A DNA stretch of 64,000 nucleotides from Gymnorhina tibicen (lineage: Eukaryota; Chordata; Aves; Passeriformes; Artamidae), in NCBI GenBank assembly GCA_013399875.1, contig VXAZ01008267.1, positions 1,135,141-1,199,140 on the forward strand, written 5' to 3'. The notes below the pieces were generated by a model. It saw only the letters and a program-made list of their open reading frames with translations. It made no database searches and was not told the origin of the DNA. Shown piece by piece: positions 1 to 12,163 of this stretch; position 1 is the stretch's first letter; every line of letters starts with the position of its first letter. The position numbers were made by a program, and so were the translations under genes.

Positions 1-3000
1 CCTTCCCTTGACACAGAGCCCCTCACCTCTGGGTTGGCTCTTCTGTCCTGCTTAAATGTCCCATTGCTCTTGACAAATCTGGATAAAGTACATCTGATAA
101 TGCACATGTTTCTGCTAAAGGCAACAGTGACCACCATGCCCTGAGTTTTAACAAAATCAAATAAAATTTAAAAAACCAAAACAATAGAAAAACCAGAAAA
201 AATATTTTAGTTACAGTATTGCAGAAACATGGAAAGGCAAAGTCAGGAACAGCTACATAGCTACAAATAACACAACAGAACTTACGGTTAGAGTCATGAC
301 ATTGTATTTGTCTGACCAATTTCATTATATCATATCTTGCTGATTAACTGATTATTTTGCAAAATCCTTGTAAACCACAAATAAACTAACCAAGACTTTC
401 TGTGCAAAAATCAAAGGGAAGTCTTGACACCAAACCATTATGGTAAGTCAGATTTGTGTTTCCAACTTCATGATGCAGGATTGAGTGAGCTCTTATAGTA
501 AAAAGATATGTTGAATAGCTCTAATTCATGTCTTTTTTTATTAGCCTTTTTTCCTTCTGTCAAGCAATTTATTTTATTTTCCTTTTGGTCCAGCTTCCTA
601 CATTGCATGAGGTTAATGAGAGGAGTTCAAAAGATACCTCTATATAGAAAATAGTATCTCTGAAAGAGACTCTTTATAAATCATAAATAAAGTACAGAAA
701 GTATATAATTATATATAAAAAAATAATTACATGTAAAGACAAAAGCAGATACTTCCTTTTCAGAATTTCCTTAATATATAACAAAACGAAGAATAGAGTC
801 CTTGTAGTTTCAAGTCTGTTAAAACTGTGGATGGGGGAAGTTGGATACTCCTGGTCTTTCAAGGACCAAATGACTACACATTACTGAAGGCAGAATCTCC
901 CAATCCATAAAGAATTTGTGATATGCTTGACTTAAAGACCTACTTGTGTTTCACATAACCTACAGGCAAGATAAACTCCTGGCTGGTTTTAGGCATTACA
1001 CTGGTTTTGTTTTCTTCTTGTAGGACTCATTGACACGAAATATACATGGCAACTTGTTTCTTCTCTTCCTATCAATATTAGAATCTAATATAACAGAATC
1101 CATGCTGCTTGGCTTTTAGGGGTTTTTTTCCTATAATTACATCAATTAAACAGAAACACACAAAAACCTTTTTGTTTAAGATTAACCTATCATTGAAACT
1201 AATGGGGTTTTATTCTGTGCTGGAAGACCAAAAGCATGAAATCCACTAAAACAAAATGTAAATCAAATCATATAAACATACAAATGGAACAGCAAGTTCT
1301 AGATTTTAAAGACATTCTTAAAATGGCAAATGTGCAATATCAATCCTTTCTTCAGAAGGTCATCTTTAAGAATTGCATCTGCTGGGAGTGCTGAAAACAA
1401 GTATAAAGGGCTGAGTCCTCTGCTGTATATATTAGAGATACAGCTGCTGTTACTTGGGTAAAGCTGTGGTCAACTTCTATTCTAAAAAAAATGAACCAAA
1501 ACATACCCCAAACCAAAATGGTCAATGACAAATGCAGGCATCCTCTAGCTGCTATTGGAATGAACAGTCACATCCCCCTGAACACCAGCACGGATTTTAA
1601 ATTAATGTCTTTATTTTTTCTTGTTTCTTTGTTTTTCCATTCTTCAATGCCCTCTTGTAGTTTATATTTATTCTGATTACAGCTATTTTCCTCTTGGTAA
1701 ATATGACTGAATGACTAAATTGTTTACTCACTGTCTTAAAGAAACAGTGGATGACTACTTAACTACTGCAACTGAACTATAAATCTCAAAGTCACTGTAA
1801 AACGAAGTAGATTTTACATGATGAAATTGTTAAATAAAATTTACGAATCTGTATTAAGGTGAAATGCCTTCATGTAACATATTTTAGAGAATTAGACAGT
1901 GCCTTTGTCCATTTTTGCTTGAGAATAGGGAGTGCAAAAGTTTTTATCCTGCTTAAAGACAAATACCCTCTGCTATGCCACCCACATGTACCCAATCTGT
2001 TGGAAAACTGGAACTATGTAGTCCTTTAGGATTGAGAACATAATTCTTTGCCTGTCAGATTATTCTGACAAATTACATTATAATTACTTCCTCATTAGTT
2101 ACTGTGACAAATGTTGATCTAAAGAGAATGAGGAAGGATGTCTTTCGTTTAAAATCATCAAAACATGAACAATTGAGATTTCCTCTAAATACTTTCAAGT
2201 TCATTAATATTTGGGAATGCAAACATGTTGATTCCTATTGCATATAAGCGAAGAGAGATTTCTAGCACCAGTGTCTTTCAGGTATGTCAATTTTATTTGC
2301 TTTTGAACATCTTTAAAATAACATCCTTTCTGCTTCCAAGCAGGTATTTTTTTCCTCTGGTAGTATTGGTCATGATCCTTAAATCATGAAAAAATAGACA
2401 TTCTTATTATGAGTTGTTTAAGGTGTGACAAATTAATGTATAGTGGAATATATTACATTCCTTGAGCATGATTTCCTCAAGGAAGGGAGAGAACAAATAA
2501 CAATTCCAGCTTCTGTGGTAAAGCATGAGAGAGGGGAATAATCTGCAACCTCAAAATAAACTTATTTCCTTTCAAAGCAAGAGAAACCTTGGAAAAGAAT
2601 TGCCTTTCTTTAGGATCCAGTCCCTTCGAGTTCATTTTTGACTGCTAGCAGTCTCACCCTAAGCATCGCCTGATGCAGCTCAGTGAAAATCTGTGCTTTA
2701 TCCCATCACTGTGCGAGTGCTACACTTTCTTGATGTGCACATGAAGAAGCAGCAGAGGAAAAAGTTGCACATCTGATTCAAAGGCACTTTGTGATTAGAT
2801 TGACTGCAGCTTGTTTGAGACATTGGATAGAGTTTTGCTCCCCTCAAAGAGACTAGCGTATCAATTCCAGCCTGCAGCAGAGAATTAAATCAGTGAAGTT
2901 TGGGTAACTGATCTGTTTGTACACAATGGCCAGCTTGTACCAGAATGTCCTTGCAAGCAGGAGAATAACCTACATAAGTTCTTACCCACAAAGGAATGGG

Positions 3001-3456
3001 AAAGCTGCATTAGGCTTTTTTTGCCCAATGAATTATTTAAGTACAGAGTCAGCAGACTCTTTGCAATTCTTCAAGGTGCCTTATGAAGCACTGTTATATA
3101 CTGCAAGATGCTGAAAAATAGGAGATTTGTGGTCAAATCTGAGTTCTGCAACTATCTTGCTCTGGGACCTTGGGCAAAATTGATTGTTTGAATATATACA
3201 CCTTTCCCACAGTGGGTGAATTACCAGCAGGAGTCTTTATTAATTGGGATGCTCCCAGGGTTTTTTCGACTGGGTAATATCTTAACATACAAGTGTTGTT
3301 TCTGTGTGTGTATCTAGGAAGTGTGATCATGGCTTTTATTTTTATTTCTTTGGTATCCTTGAAAGACCTTTTGTAGCTCTGGAGAATGAGCTGACCTCTT
3401 TTGTTCCCGTAGCCTGAAAAAGGTCATATTTTGTTTAACTAACCTTTGAAAACACC

Positions 3457-3490
3457 AGGCCAAATTCTACTCCCACTGCACCATTCAGAA
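3457..3490. repeat. possible decayed ancient amniote repeat fragment
   Basis: The stretch carries the wording 'ccaggccaaattctactc', which resembles the end of an old interspersed repeat seen in reptile and bird genomes. The resemblance is from memory and only a few tens of bases are involved, so the family cannot be named. Confidence 0.2.
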
Positions 3491-3959
3491 TAGCTGCAGA
3501 GTTTTTCTGTCTTACAGCTCTGAACTGACAGTAGCCTTCTACCTAAACATTTCCAGCTTCTGACTCGTAACTAGTCTGTCTTAGAATGTCTGAGAGTGCA
3601 GACAGTCACACCTCTTACACACTGTAGTGTTACTCGCATTCTAGACGCATACATGTTTTAATAGGAATATTAGTTCTTTGGCTCAGCTCAAGTGTGAGAG
3701 AGAGAACACAGACTGCTAATGTGGACACAGTTCAGTCTGAACTGCTCTTAAAACTTTGGACTCTATTTTGGCTGATGTTTTTTTCATCTGATCAATGTAT
3801 TGTAGTAATTTTTTTTGCACAATAAATTTGTAACTTATACCTTCATGGTTACATATTCTACCAGTTTATGTTCCAATACTTCTTCCTTCTTCAGAGGCTT
3901 CATACTGTTTTAGATTCTTTGATTTGTTTTGGGGGGTTTCTTTCATTTTAATGTGTTTC

Positions 3960-3978
3960 TTTTTTTTTTTTTTTTTTT
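3960..3978 (+). repeat. poly-T run
   Basis: Nineteen consecutive T residues lie within T-rich sequence. It could be a simple homopolymer or the tail of a decayed minus-strand retroposon, but no element body is recognisable beside it. Confidence 0.85.
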
Positions 3979-6900
3979 GAATAGTGCTCTGAACTTTATA
4001 ATATTATTTTCAAGACTTCTATCATTCTCTTTCCCTTATATTTTGACATAGCCTCAATATTATAGAATATTAAATAAGCTTTGAACTAATATACTTACAC
4101 AAGGTCATACAACATGTGAAAATATTTTGTTTCCATGATTTTTCAAACTGAAAGCTTCAAATACAAGCTTGGACAAAGTATTCATGAGAAATAAGAAGAG
4201 GCAGACTATGCAAAACTTTTAAAATATTTTTTTAATAAAAACCTTCATTTTGGTTTCATTTTGATGTGCTCATATTGTGTCCTTCTTCAATATGTTACTT
4301 TCTTCATAGGAAAGTAGGAGTAGGGTGCCTCTAGCCTATATTTCACTGAGACTCTGCTTCCTGAAACTTTTGGTTTTGTTCCTGTATTTTAAATTGAGAC
4401 TACAAATACATATAAAAAGATGAATGTGATAAAGGGCTGCTTCCAGCTACAGGCATTAGATATTTGTTTTCACATAACAGCTGCTCAGGCAAAGCTAAGA
4501 TTATATGGTAAAAATGGAACTGAAGATATTAAAGGATTGGTTTATTTCTTGTAGAGGTTTACAGATTGCATCAAAATCAGACAGAAGTTTATTCCGACAT
4601 ATGAAAAACCCTGACCATTTTGGTACATATGGCTTTTATTACACATCGTCACAACAAATATAAAAACAAGGGAAAAACCCAAACAAAAGGAACAGTTCCT
4701 GTTGGAGCAGGGGCAGAACACTAAACAGGCAATGAACAGGGATGGTATAGGGTAGAGGACAGGAAGGATGCAACAGAGCACTACTTCCAGACTTGCTCGA
4801 AGTGCTCTGTGGACCTTAGTTTTTAGGAGTACAAATCCAGGGTATTTCTTAGACAACACATTCCCTGAAATAATCAACAATTAAAAATTAAGTCAGTACT
4901 ATTTCAAAATTGATGTTAAGCAGAGTTTGTATGTGCCTTCAGAAAAAAATCCCATAACTTCAGGAACTGTTACGTAACAGTCAGAAATGTGTCAAGTTTT
5001 CTCTTAAAACTACTTCTATTTTGTAGTCCCATTGGTAAATCCCACAAGGAGTTTCAGAACTTAATTTCTGTCCTAGTCAGAAGGGGTTTTTTGCTTCTTT
5101 TTCCATGCTAAATTTCTACATGGCCAGAGTATGTCCACCTGTTTTTGTGATGATACTCTTCTTTAGATGGAGTAGCTCTTCTCTCTTGTGGGTATTTACC
5201 TCACTGGTATAAGCAACAATCATGTCCTCTCTCTCTGAGTCTTGTCTTCTCATGGGGTTCCATCTTCCTCTGATACTATACTTCTAAAGCTGTTCACTGG
5301 ATGTGCTCTGATTTAGGTTTTTTCTGAGATGGACATGGAAAACGGTCTGCCATCACTGACAAGGTTTCTCCACACACAATTTCATGGTCTTTGACCATCT
5401 ACATGGGTTTCTCCATGAACGGGTGGTGTCCTCCAAAGTCCATATGCACAGTGTTTCTGTCTCCTTAGTGCAATGGCCTCGCCTGTTCTTCTCTGTGACG
5501 CCTGTCACCTGACCATACTGCAGCGATGCTTTGTAAACATGGATTAATGTGTCCAGGTGCCCCAGTCACAATGCTGCGTTCAGCCGCGGAGCTCCTAGCT
5601 TGTGTTGGCTTTGTCATTGCACTTCTTCCAGTATGGCGCTCCAGTCTCCACAGGTACTGACTTCACCTCCTTCCTGTGAATAGTGAAATCCTATTGGCTG
5701 TGGCAAGAAAACAAATTAAACAAAGTAATTAAACTGCTTCTGAGACTTATCCTTGAGGAACTCCATCATAACTGTATTCCTCTCTGCTTTCTGAATTTGG
5801 AGGACTGGTATCATCTCTCCCTAGGTAATTCCTTCATCAGTCTACAGTTCTTGAAATATCTCACATCCAAACTTTCATTACAGGAAAAAGAAAGAAATTA
5901 TAACCATTTTATTTGTTTAGGTTGTGTGAAGTGAACTCAAAATTTACAGTTTTCTGACTGTGAAATAGTTAGCTCCTACAATATGATGATGTGTTTGATG
6001 ACCTCTTAATTTTTCTCACAAGCAGTTTTTAATGTCCATTCCTGTTAATCTGGCTTTAAAAAATGTGGCACTTCCTCTGGTAGAAAATTTGAAAGACTGG
6101 TCACTGTTAAGGTCACTGCTTCTTGCTCACTGTTAAGCAGAACATTTCAACCTAACCATGACACCTAAGGATCCAAATGCATGAGATCTGACTTTCAAGG
6201 ATAGAAATTGAGTGGGATGTTTAGTATTACACAAAATCTCTTGCTCTTTGTTGGATTGGGTCCTGTATCACTACAAAGTATCACTCTTGTGTTGATTTGT
6301 GGTACTTCACTGTAAAACCAAAACAGGTCTTGATTGGTGTGTTCTAGAGTCCACAGCAGCATTTTGAATCCTTTCTCTGATCCACATGACCTTGGGGTTT
6401 CATCTCCATCTCCCAACATAAAACTTCACTCAAGCTGCTGCAGGGGTTTACCTTTATCACCTTTAAAGATACACCATCACAGCTTTCTTTCACATGTGTC
6501 AGGTGTAACAGGTAGCAGTTTTATCTGTTAGAGCTGTAAACAACGTCCAGTAATGAAACCAGGGCCCAGACTGCCTGTAGTGTCTAGCCTGATGCTGCCC
6601 CATACCTGAAGAGTACTAGAAACATGGCAGACTCAGAGAAATATCAGATAAGACTGTGGATAGCAATCTCACTGGGCATCTTCTTATTCTGTCTCCTTCA
6701 CACAATCTGTTGTGGAAGGACAATATGGTGAGGAGACATGGACAAGAGATTTTTGCTTCCAGACACTGAAGGGAGCCCATCAAAGTGCTAACACTCTTTT
6801 TAAGAGGGTTGAAGATGGAGAGAATGAAGGTCTACATCCGCATATATATAAGCAGACCTGATTGACTTAGGAAGAACCTCAAAAGTCAATAATGAAAGTT

Positions 6901-7230
6901 CCCACTCCAAATGAAATGTATAATAGAATTAAGCCTTCTTGCTGGTTATTACATGAAAGACAGTTGTCACTGTAGGCCTGCAGGTGAAAGCAAAAGGCAC
7001 TGAATTGGGCTGTGAAGGGAGAGAGAGTATGAAGGCTGCTGCTGGAGCTCTTTGGAAGCACTCATTCAAATGCAAGTGATCATAGTTGCCCTGAAGGATT
7101 TCGCGTAGAAATTTGCTGCTAATCAGTGTGAATGCGTAACTTTGTGAAAAGCACCAACAAACGTGAAGCAGCGTCATCTCTCCAAAGGCTGCAAAACGTG
7201 TTGAAAGACTAGCAGGTTTCTTCCTAGAGA

Positions 7231-7800
7231 GAGGCGGCCACTCCCGCTCCACGGGGTGCGAGAGGGCACTGGGGCAAGAGAGGCTCGGCAGTCCTGGGAA
7301 GGGCAGCCGTGGGCCTGTCCTTCCTGAGTGCAGGGGCGCCCCTTCATTCCCTCGGAAACGGCCCTATTTCCTGGAGGGAGGAGAGGGTTGCCGTGCCAAG
7401 TCTAGGTGGGGTAATTTATGACCGGGGATGGAGGCAAAGGAAGTCTCCCACGGAATGGAAGGGCACCGGGGGTCTGCATCTGCGGGAAAAGGGAGAGAAA
7501 CTGCCTTCCCTCTCCTCAGTCCGCGGTCAGCCCGCAAACCCTTGGGTGAGCCCTCTGGCCGCTGCCGGACTGCGAGCCGGTCTCCGGAGAGAGACTTCGC
7601 GCCCCTGCCCTCCGGGGCCGAGGAGGGAAAGGCGGATGCCCAAAGATGGGCATAGTTCGAGGGGTGGTGGGGTCTCGGCCTCGACTCTGCCCTGTTCTCC
7701 CAGGCAGAGAGGAGCTGGGCAGGCGGCACTGAGTACTCCCATCCCCGGGGCACGGTTCCCGTTCGCAGCTTGGCCGCCTCTGGCCCCTGCCCTTAATGAG
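7231..7800. promoter_or_regulatory. CpG-rich island upstream of GSX2
   Basis: Base composition changes abruptly from AT-rich to GC-rich with many CG dinucleotides, then falls back near 7800. Several overlapping frames stay open on both strands (for example 7309-7809 and 7364-7753). That is the expected by-product of GC-rich sequence and is not evidence of a gene. The island lies about 4.5 kb upstream of GSX2 and could be a distal promoter or a Polycomb-type CpG island of a developmental gene domain. This is inferred from composition only. Confidence 0.55.
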
Positions 7801-8339
7801 ATTCTTTGAAATCCAAAAAAGCGAGATTTAATGTTACATCCTTATCTTTGGAGGAGCGCGGTTTTCTTGCCGCGGCGACGTCACTTGTTAAACAATCCGC
7901 GGCTGAGCCCCTGAAAAGAGAGGCATTGCACCCTTCGTGCTGAATACGCTTCTCAGTGCGCATAACGCCAGGGCCTTTTGATGTCTCACAATGCGTGTTA
8001 CGCCCAAAGATTGTCTCTTTGGACAGATCTACAACGCTTGGCTTCATGTTTGGAAGTTAAATGGACAGCGAGGTTGTAGAAACTCCCACGCTTGAAGCTG
8101 GCGCAGACACTTGGTACTTTCGCCTGTTACTTTCCATGAGTGAAAGCGGCAGGGGTGGAGGGAAGGGGCTGCTGGTTTAATCCGTGCTCCGAGGCAAAGG
8201 GAGGGGGGAAAGCAATCCAGACTTTTCCTTTCTTTTATTTTCTTCAGTTTATTCTTTGGCAGCCTTAAAATAAGAGCTATGTGCAAAGCGTGCGCCCTGC
8301 CTAGGTAGCTTGTGTCTGGAAGTCGCTGGCAATGTTGCT

Positions 8340-8740
8340 GCTCCATGAAATCAAAATTTATGATTATTCAAATGTTGGGGACTGTGAAAAGAGAGGAAGA
8401 AAGAGAGAAAATTAATATTGCAGCTGTTCTTCTGATTAATGAGAGATAATTGCTCATGAAAAGTCACCCCTGTGGCATTTTGTTGTCTCCTGGATCTTTG
8501 TTCTTTTCCACTATTATTGAGGACTTTCTTGAAGACTAAGCGGTTCTTTTCAATTTTTGGTATTCAGAAAGTGTTGCTTGGTTACAGATAATGGAGAAAT
8601 CTCGGGCTATATTGGGTAAGATGTGCCACAGACAGCAATATCACAATGCCACTTTCAGAAAAGGATGGATACAAGTTAACGATGCGCTTTCAATAAAACA
8701 TTAATAGACTTGTTCACGCTTTTATAATGACCTCCTTAAT
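8340..8740. promoter_or_regulatory. candidate conserved non-coding element, TAAT-rich
   Basis: Complex, non-repetitive sequence is dense in homeodomain-type cores: 'ttatgattattcaaatg', 'aaaattaatattgcagctg', 'ctgattaatgagagataat' and 'ataaaacattaatag'. No open frame explains it. It lies about 4 kb upstream of GSX2, where forebrain enhancers would be expected. The call is inferred from motif density and no alignment was possible. Confidence 0.4.
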
Positions 8741-9018
8741 GGGAGCTGGGGGCAAATCCTGTCTTTAGCTTACGTTCACTTCAGAAAGGCCGGCGTCGGG
8801 ATTGCCGATCACTTTGGAAAGTAATAGGAAATCAATGTTAGAGTAGCGAATAAATGTGATTATAGCGCAGGAGCCCGCGGCCCCTCGTTTACCCACTCAC
8901 GGCTTTATTTTGAGCGGGACTTTCCCTTACGGGAACTGCCCCAGCCCGGGGCGCAGCCTGCCCAGCGCCACCGCAGGTCACCCCGGTGTGATGTTTGCGA
9001 CCACGGCTGCTGTGCAGG

Positions 9019-9103
9019 TGTTGTTTTGGGTTTGTTGTTTTGGTTTTTGGTGTTTATTTGGGGGTTTTGTTTGGTTTTTGGTTTTTGGTTTTGGTTTTTT
9101 TTC
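9019..9103 (+). repeat. G/T-rich low-complexity tract
   Basis: About 85 bases consist almost entirely of GG/GGG runs separated by T runs (units such as 'ggtttttggtttttgg'). The reverse strand is correspondingly A/C-rich. The spacing of GG runs could permit a weak two-tetrad G-quadruplex. It is flanked by CpG-rich sequence. Confidence 0.75.
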
Positions 9104-9469
9104 TGCTCGAAATGTGTCCCCGGACTCCGGCGCTTTCCACTGAGGCAGCTCCTCCCGTGAACTCCGCGGAGATGCGCGCCTGAAAGCCAGCGCTTTCTCC
9201 GAGCGGGCATGGCTTTTTCTTCTGTCGAGAGCTGCGGGGGTTGGGGGAGGGAAGGGAAAGAGTTGCTTTTGTCATTTAAGCCGTGAATCTCTTCTACATA
9301 AAGGTGTTAGAGACATCTGGAAGAAAAGAGGGACCAGCACCCAGTCCTGCGCTCGGCGGACCAGGGGAGCGGCTCTGATGTTCTTTTTGAACTGCTCCAC
9401 TTTCAAAAGGGGGCAATTTCGTTACATTCTCATTTGTTACACTGTCTTGAACTAAAGGCAGACAAAGCT

Positions 9470-9760
9470 ATACTCTGTCACCCCGAGCAGAATGAAGGGA
9501 ATCAAAGGATTTTCCCTTAAAAGGACTAATTTTCTCCTTGAATTATGAAAGTAATGGCTAGGTAACAGCCTGTGCTCTGTACCCAACTGCTTAATACCTT
9601 CTAAATCCTTCCACGTGGCTCTCCCAGTCGTAGCAATTAGAGCTCATTATAGGCTCATAAGAGCTCTCATTTCGGGGATTACTTAATGGACAATGAAATT
9701 TTATCGGACAGAATTATTGAAAAATAAAATTGTAACGAGGCCGATGTGATGTGGGCGCAC
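9470..9760. promoter_or_regulatory. candidate conserved non-coding element with imperfect palindrome
   Basis: Complex AT-rich sequence contains many ATTA/TAAT cores ('actaattttctccttg', 'agcaattagagctcatta', 'gggattacttaatgg', 'gaattattgaaaa'). At 9639-9667 an imperfect palindrome pairs 'agagctcattat' with 'cataagagctct'. No coding frame is present. A GSX2 enhancer is a plausible role, inferred from composition and position 2.6-2.9 kb upstream of the start codon. Confidence 0.4.
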
Positions 9761-10199
9761 GCCTTGCATCATTCCGCCTGGTTTGGGATGTCTTTGCTTT
9801 CAAATGACTTCTTTTCTTGCTCTGGCTTTCAGGGGTGGGTTTTTCTTAGTGATTTTTTTTTTCTCTCTCTCTCTTTTATCACCGCATTTGGTTTATTATA
9901 ACAATTACCAATTGCAATTTTGATCTGACTGGTGCTCTGTCTGCCTTCCCTTACGACAGTCCCCTCCCCAGATCCACTCTATCACTGCAGACAGCTTTTC
10001 CCACTGAGGTTTGGGGTTGTATTATTATTATTTTCATTTTCCAGAATAACCTCTCCTGAAGGAAAACAAAAAATTAAATAAATTATTAATTTTTAAAATT
10101 AAAATAAAATGCAGATATTGCTTCAAATCTTCTCCAGATGTACTTTGCTTTAAACGGGAAGAGCCGGACCAAAAAATGCTATGCTTGTGCACGGTGACC

Positions 10200-10490
10200 G
10201 TGACTAGAATCTCACCGGCCGCACCGGAGCTCAGGAGGCAGAGCCCCCGGCTATTCCCGGGGCCGCGGACCTCAGGGCCTCGGCGGCGGCGCGGGCAGCG
10301 GTCGCTGGGGCTCCAGGGTCTGGAGGCTGCAGGGCCTTGACTGAGCCCTGGGCAGCAGTTTGGGGAAAAGTAGGTGAGGTTGGAGCCGACCCGCCTAAAC
10401 CCCGCGAGCCCCTAATTGTTGTCACAAGACGCGGGATTAGCGCATTGCTGGAATAGCTGTCTGTTTACACTCCGGAGCCCCCGCCGGCCG
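10200..10490. promoter_or_regulatory. CpG-rich patch upstream of GSX2
   Basis: A GC-rich segment with frequent CG dinucleotides begins abruptly after the AT-rich stretch 10019-10130. Open frames on the minus strand (10231-10425) read as Ala/Pro/Ser-rich and are compositional shadows. Confidence 0.45.
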
Positions 10491-10494
10491 GTAA

Positions 10495-10595
10495 ACACTT
10501 TCTAATTGAATTCTAATCGCATTCAAATAGCCACATAACCAGCCTCAGCTGCAATTCATAAAACTTTAATTGCTATCCATAAATCCTCAGATCAC
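10495..10595. promoter_or_regulatory. candidate conserved non-coding element, homeodomain and CDX-like motifs
   Basis: About 100 bases between two CpG-rich patches carry 'ctaattgaattctaatcg', 'gcaattcataaaacttta', 'taattgctatccataaat' and a CAGCTG E-box core. The dense, non-repetitive arrangement looks like an enhancer core. Inference only. Confidence 0.4.
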
Positions 10596-10609
10596 CAAGT
10601 GCGGAGCGT

Positions 10610-10930
10610 CCCTAAAAACGCTGTTGCATCGTTCCTGCCCTGAGAAGTGCGGGGGGGAACGGAGAGCAGGGCTAGGGGAGAACCGGCCTCTGCTCGGGGG
10701 GGCCTGCACAGCGGCACTGCCCGCGGCAGGCTGGGGACTGGGACGAGGACGAGGACGGGACAGAACAGCCGGGCGAGACCTGGCCCCTCTCGTAGCAAGG
10801 CTCGAGTTGCACCGCGGAGTCTCGCTGGTCCCGGGGCGAGGAAATGCCGGCTTCATCAGAAGGCGGTTTTATTTTGCTGAGTTTAACAGCGGGAGAGTGA
10901 ATGTGCGGGAGGGATGGTAGGATGTCCGCG
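10610..10930. promoter_or_regulatory. CpG-rich patch upstream of GSX2
   Basis: A GC- and CpG-rich segment keeps several frames open on both strands (10570-10920, 10587-10856, 10672-10947). None has a recognisable domain and the frames overlap each other, so I treat it as non-coding island sequence. Confidence 0.45.
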
Positions 10931-11089
10931 GCCCGGCCCTTGCGCATGATAACCGCTTCTGAACACGTTTCTTCTATTGCTGCACTCCTGAGTTTCTGTT
11001 CAGCCTCTGGTAATCAGGCGTAATCTGTGTTTTCTGCTTTAGAGCACAATTGTCACTTCCCTTTCCCGTGTCAAGTGGGATGGGATCCG

Positions 11090-11500
11090 CAGTCTGTTTT
11101 AAACGCCGCTTCGCATCTGCTAAACAAGAAACGCGATCGTCCTTTCTCTTAACGATAAGTCTCTTCTTAAACTCCCATAAAACAGGTCATTGGAAAATCG
11201 TGTAATATGCTGCGAATATCTTGGCTTTTTAATGCACTCTGAAATGCTTCGGAGCCACCGACCGTATTTAGCTGTTTATCCAATTTTACTTTGAATGATT
11301 GCTTCAGCAAACTTGGTGGAGATCAAAGAATCCCTCCCTGACATGTTCGCTTTTCATTAGCGCTGCGCACTGCGGTCCTGGAGCGAGCGGGGAAGTTCGC
11401 TTGGAAGTTTTCCGTTTTGATACCGTTTGGCTGAGAAGTGTCCAGATATTTGAAGGCTTTGTCCGTTGCAGTAATTGCCAATTTGGCAAGATTCACTCGA
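11090..11500. promoter_or_regulatory. candidate conserved non-coding element before the GSX2 promoter
   Basis: Complex AT-leaning sequence sits within the otherwise GC-rich GSX2 approach. It contains 'ctttttaatgcactctg', 'tatttagctgtttatcc', 'gaatgattgcttcagc', 'ttttcattagcgctgcg' and 'gcagtaattgccaatttgg'. The overlapping frames on both strands have no recognisable protein content. It may be a proximal enhancer, inferred from motifs and position. Confidence 0.35.
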
Positions 11501-12137
11501 GGTGAAAAGGGCGAGGAGAAAAAAAAAGCCACCCAACCCATCCTACATGCATATGTATGCGCAGACACACAAACGCGCGCCATCCCTAACTTTTTATCTA
11601 TGGCTGCATCTGTGTTCCTGGCTCCTCTGATGCAGAAAGGGTCTCCTGAAGGAGTCCTGAGTGCAGGGAGTGGGCCGGACTGGGGAAAGGTGTTGGCCCC
11701 AGGGCTCCGTGGATCCACGGCCCTTTGGATGCTACTTTACTGGGGGTGACGGAGGCGGTGTCTAACGGCTTGTTTCAGTGCATCACCTGCTTTCACCTCT
11801 CTTTCCCTTCCGGCGAGGGAAAGGAGCGTTCTCCTCGGGGAAAACCCCCGAACAGAAACTCCTTCCGATTAATTTTATGCCCAGCATCCCGGGTGTGTTG
11901 ACAGAGGGACATGCCTGCGAGCGCGAAGTGTGACGGGACCGCAGAGCAGCAGCCCCCTCCCCGCTTTCTCTGCTCCTATAATTTATTTGAGGCAGAGGCA
12001 AAGGAGTGAAGTCATCGGGCAACGAGCAAGCACGCACACTTTGCCCCCCTCCCCTACCCCGCTTTGGCCCCCCCCGGCAGCCTCTCCTGCCGGCCTGGGA
12101 AGCCAGGGAGATTTAGATCTGCGAGGCTTTCAGCCAT

Positions 12138-12163
12138 CACGTGTTTAAATAGTTGATATAAAA
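12138..12163 (+). promoter_or_regulatory. GSX2: GSX2 core promoter: E-box plus TATA box
   Basis: A TATAAAA match lies at 12157-12163, about 180 bases before the GSX2 start codon. A CACGTG E-box lies just upstream at 12138-12143. With the usual 25-30 base spacing, transcription would start near 12187-12193 and leave a 5' UTR of about 150 bases. No competing TATA element lies closer to the gene. The transcription start itself is inferred. Confidence 0.55.

Larger units (their letters stand above)
1..7230. other. AT-rich intergenic DNA, no gene recognised
   Basis: No open frame here exceeds about 112 codons, and none of the translations resembles a protein family I know. The neighbour expected to the left, CHIC2, is a minus-strand gene in other vertebrates, and none of its cysteine-rich coding sequence is recognisable here, so it probably starts beyond the left edge. 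The content is ordinary AT-rich sequence with poly-T runs and one possible ancient repeat fragment near 3457. I see no intact transposon. Confidence 0.6.

Noticed and set aside
1..7230. CHIC2 exons expected left of GSX2
   Set aside because: No translation on either strand resembles the CHIC2 cysteine-rich or N-terminal acidic sequence. The gene is probably outside the window.
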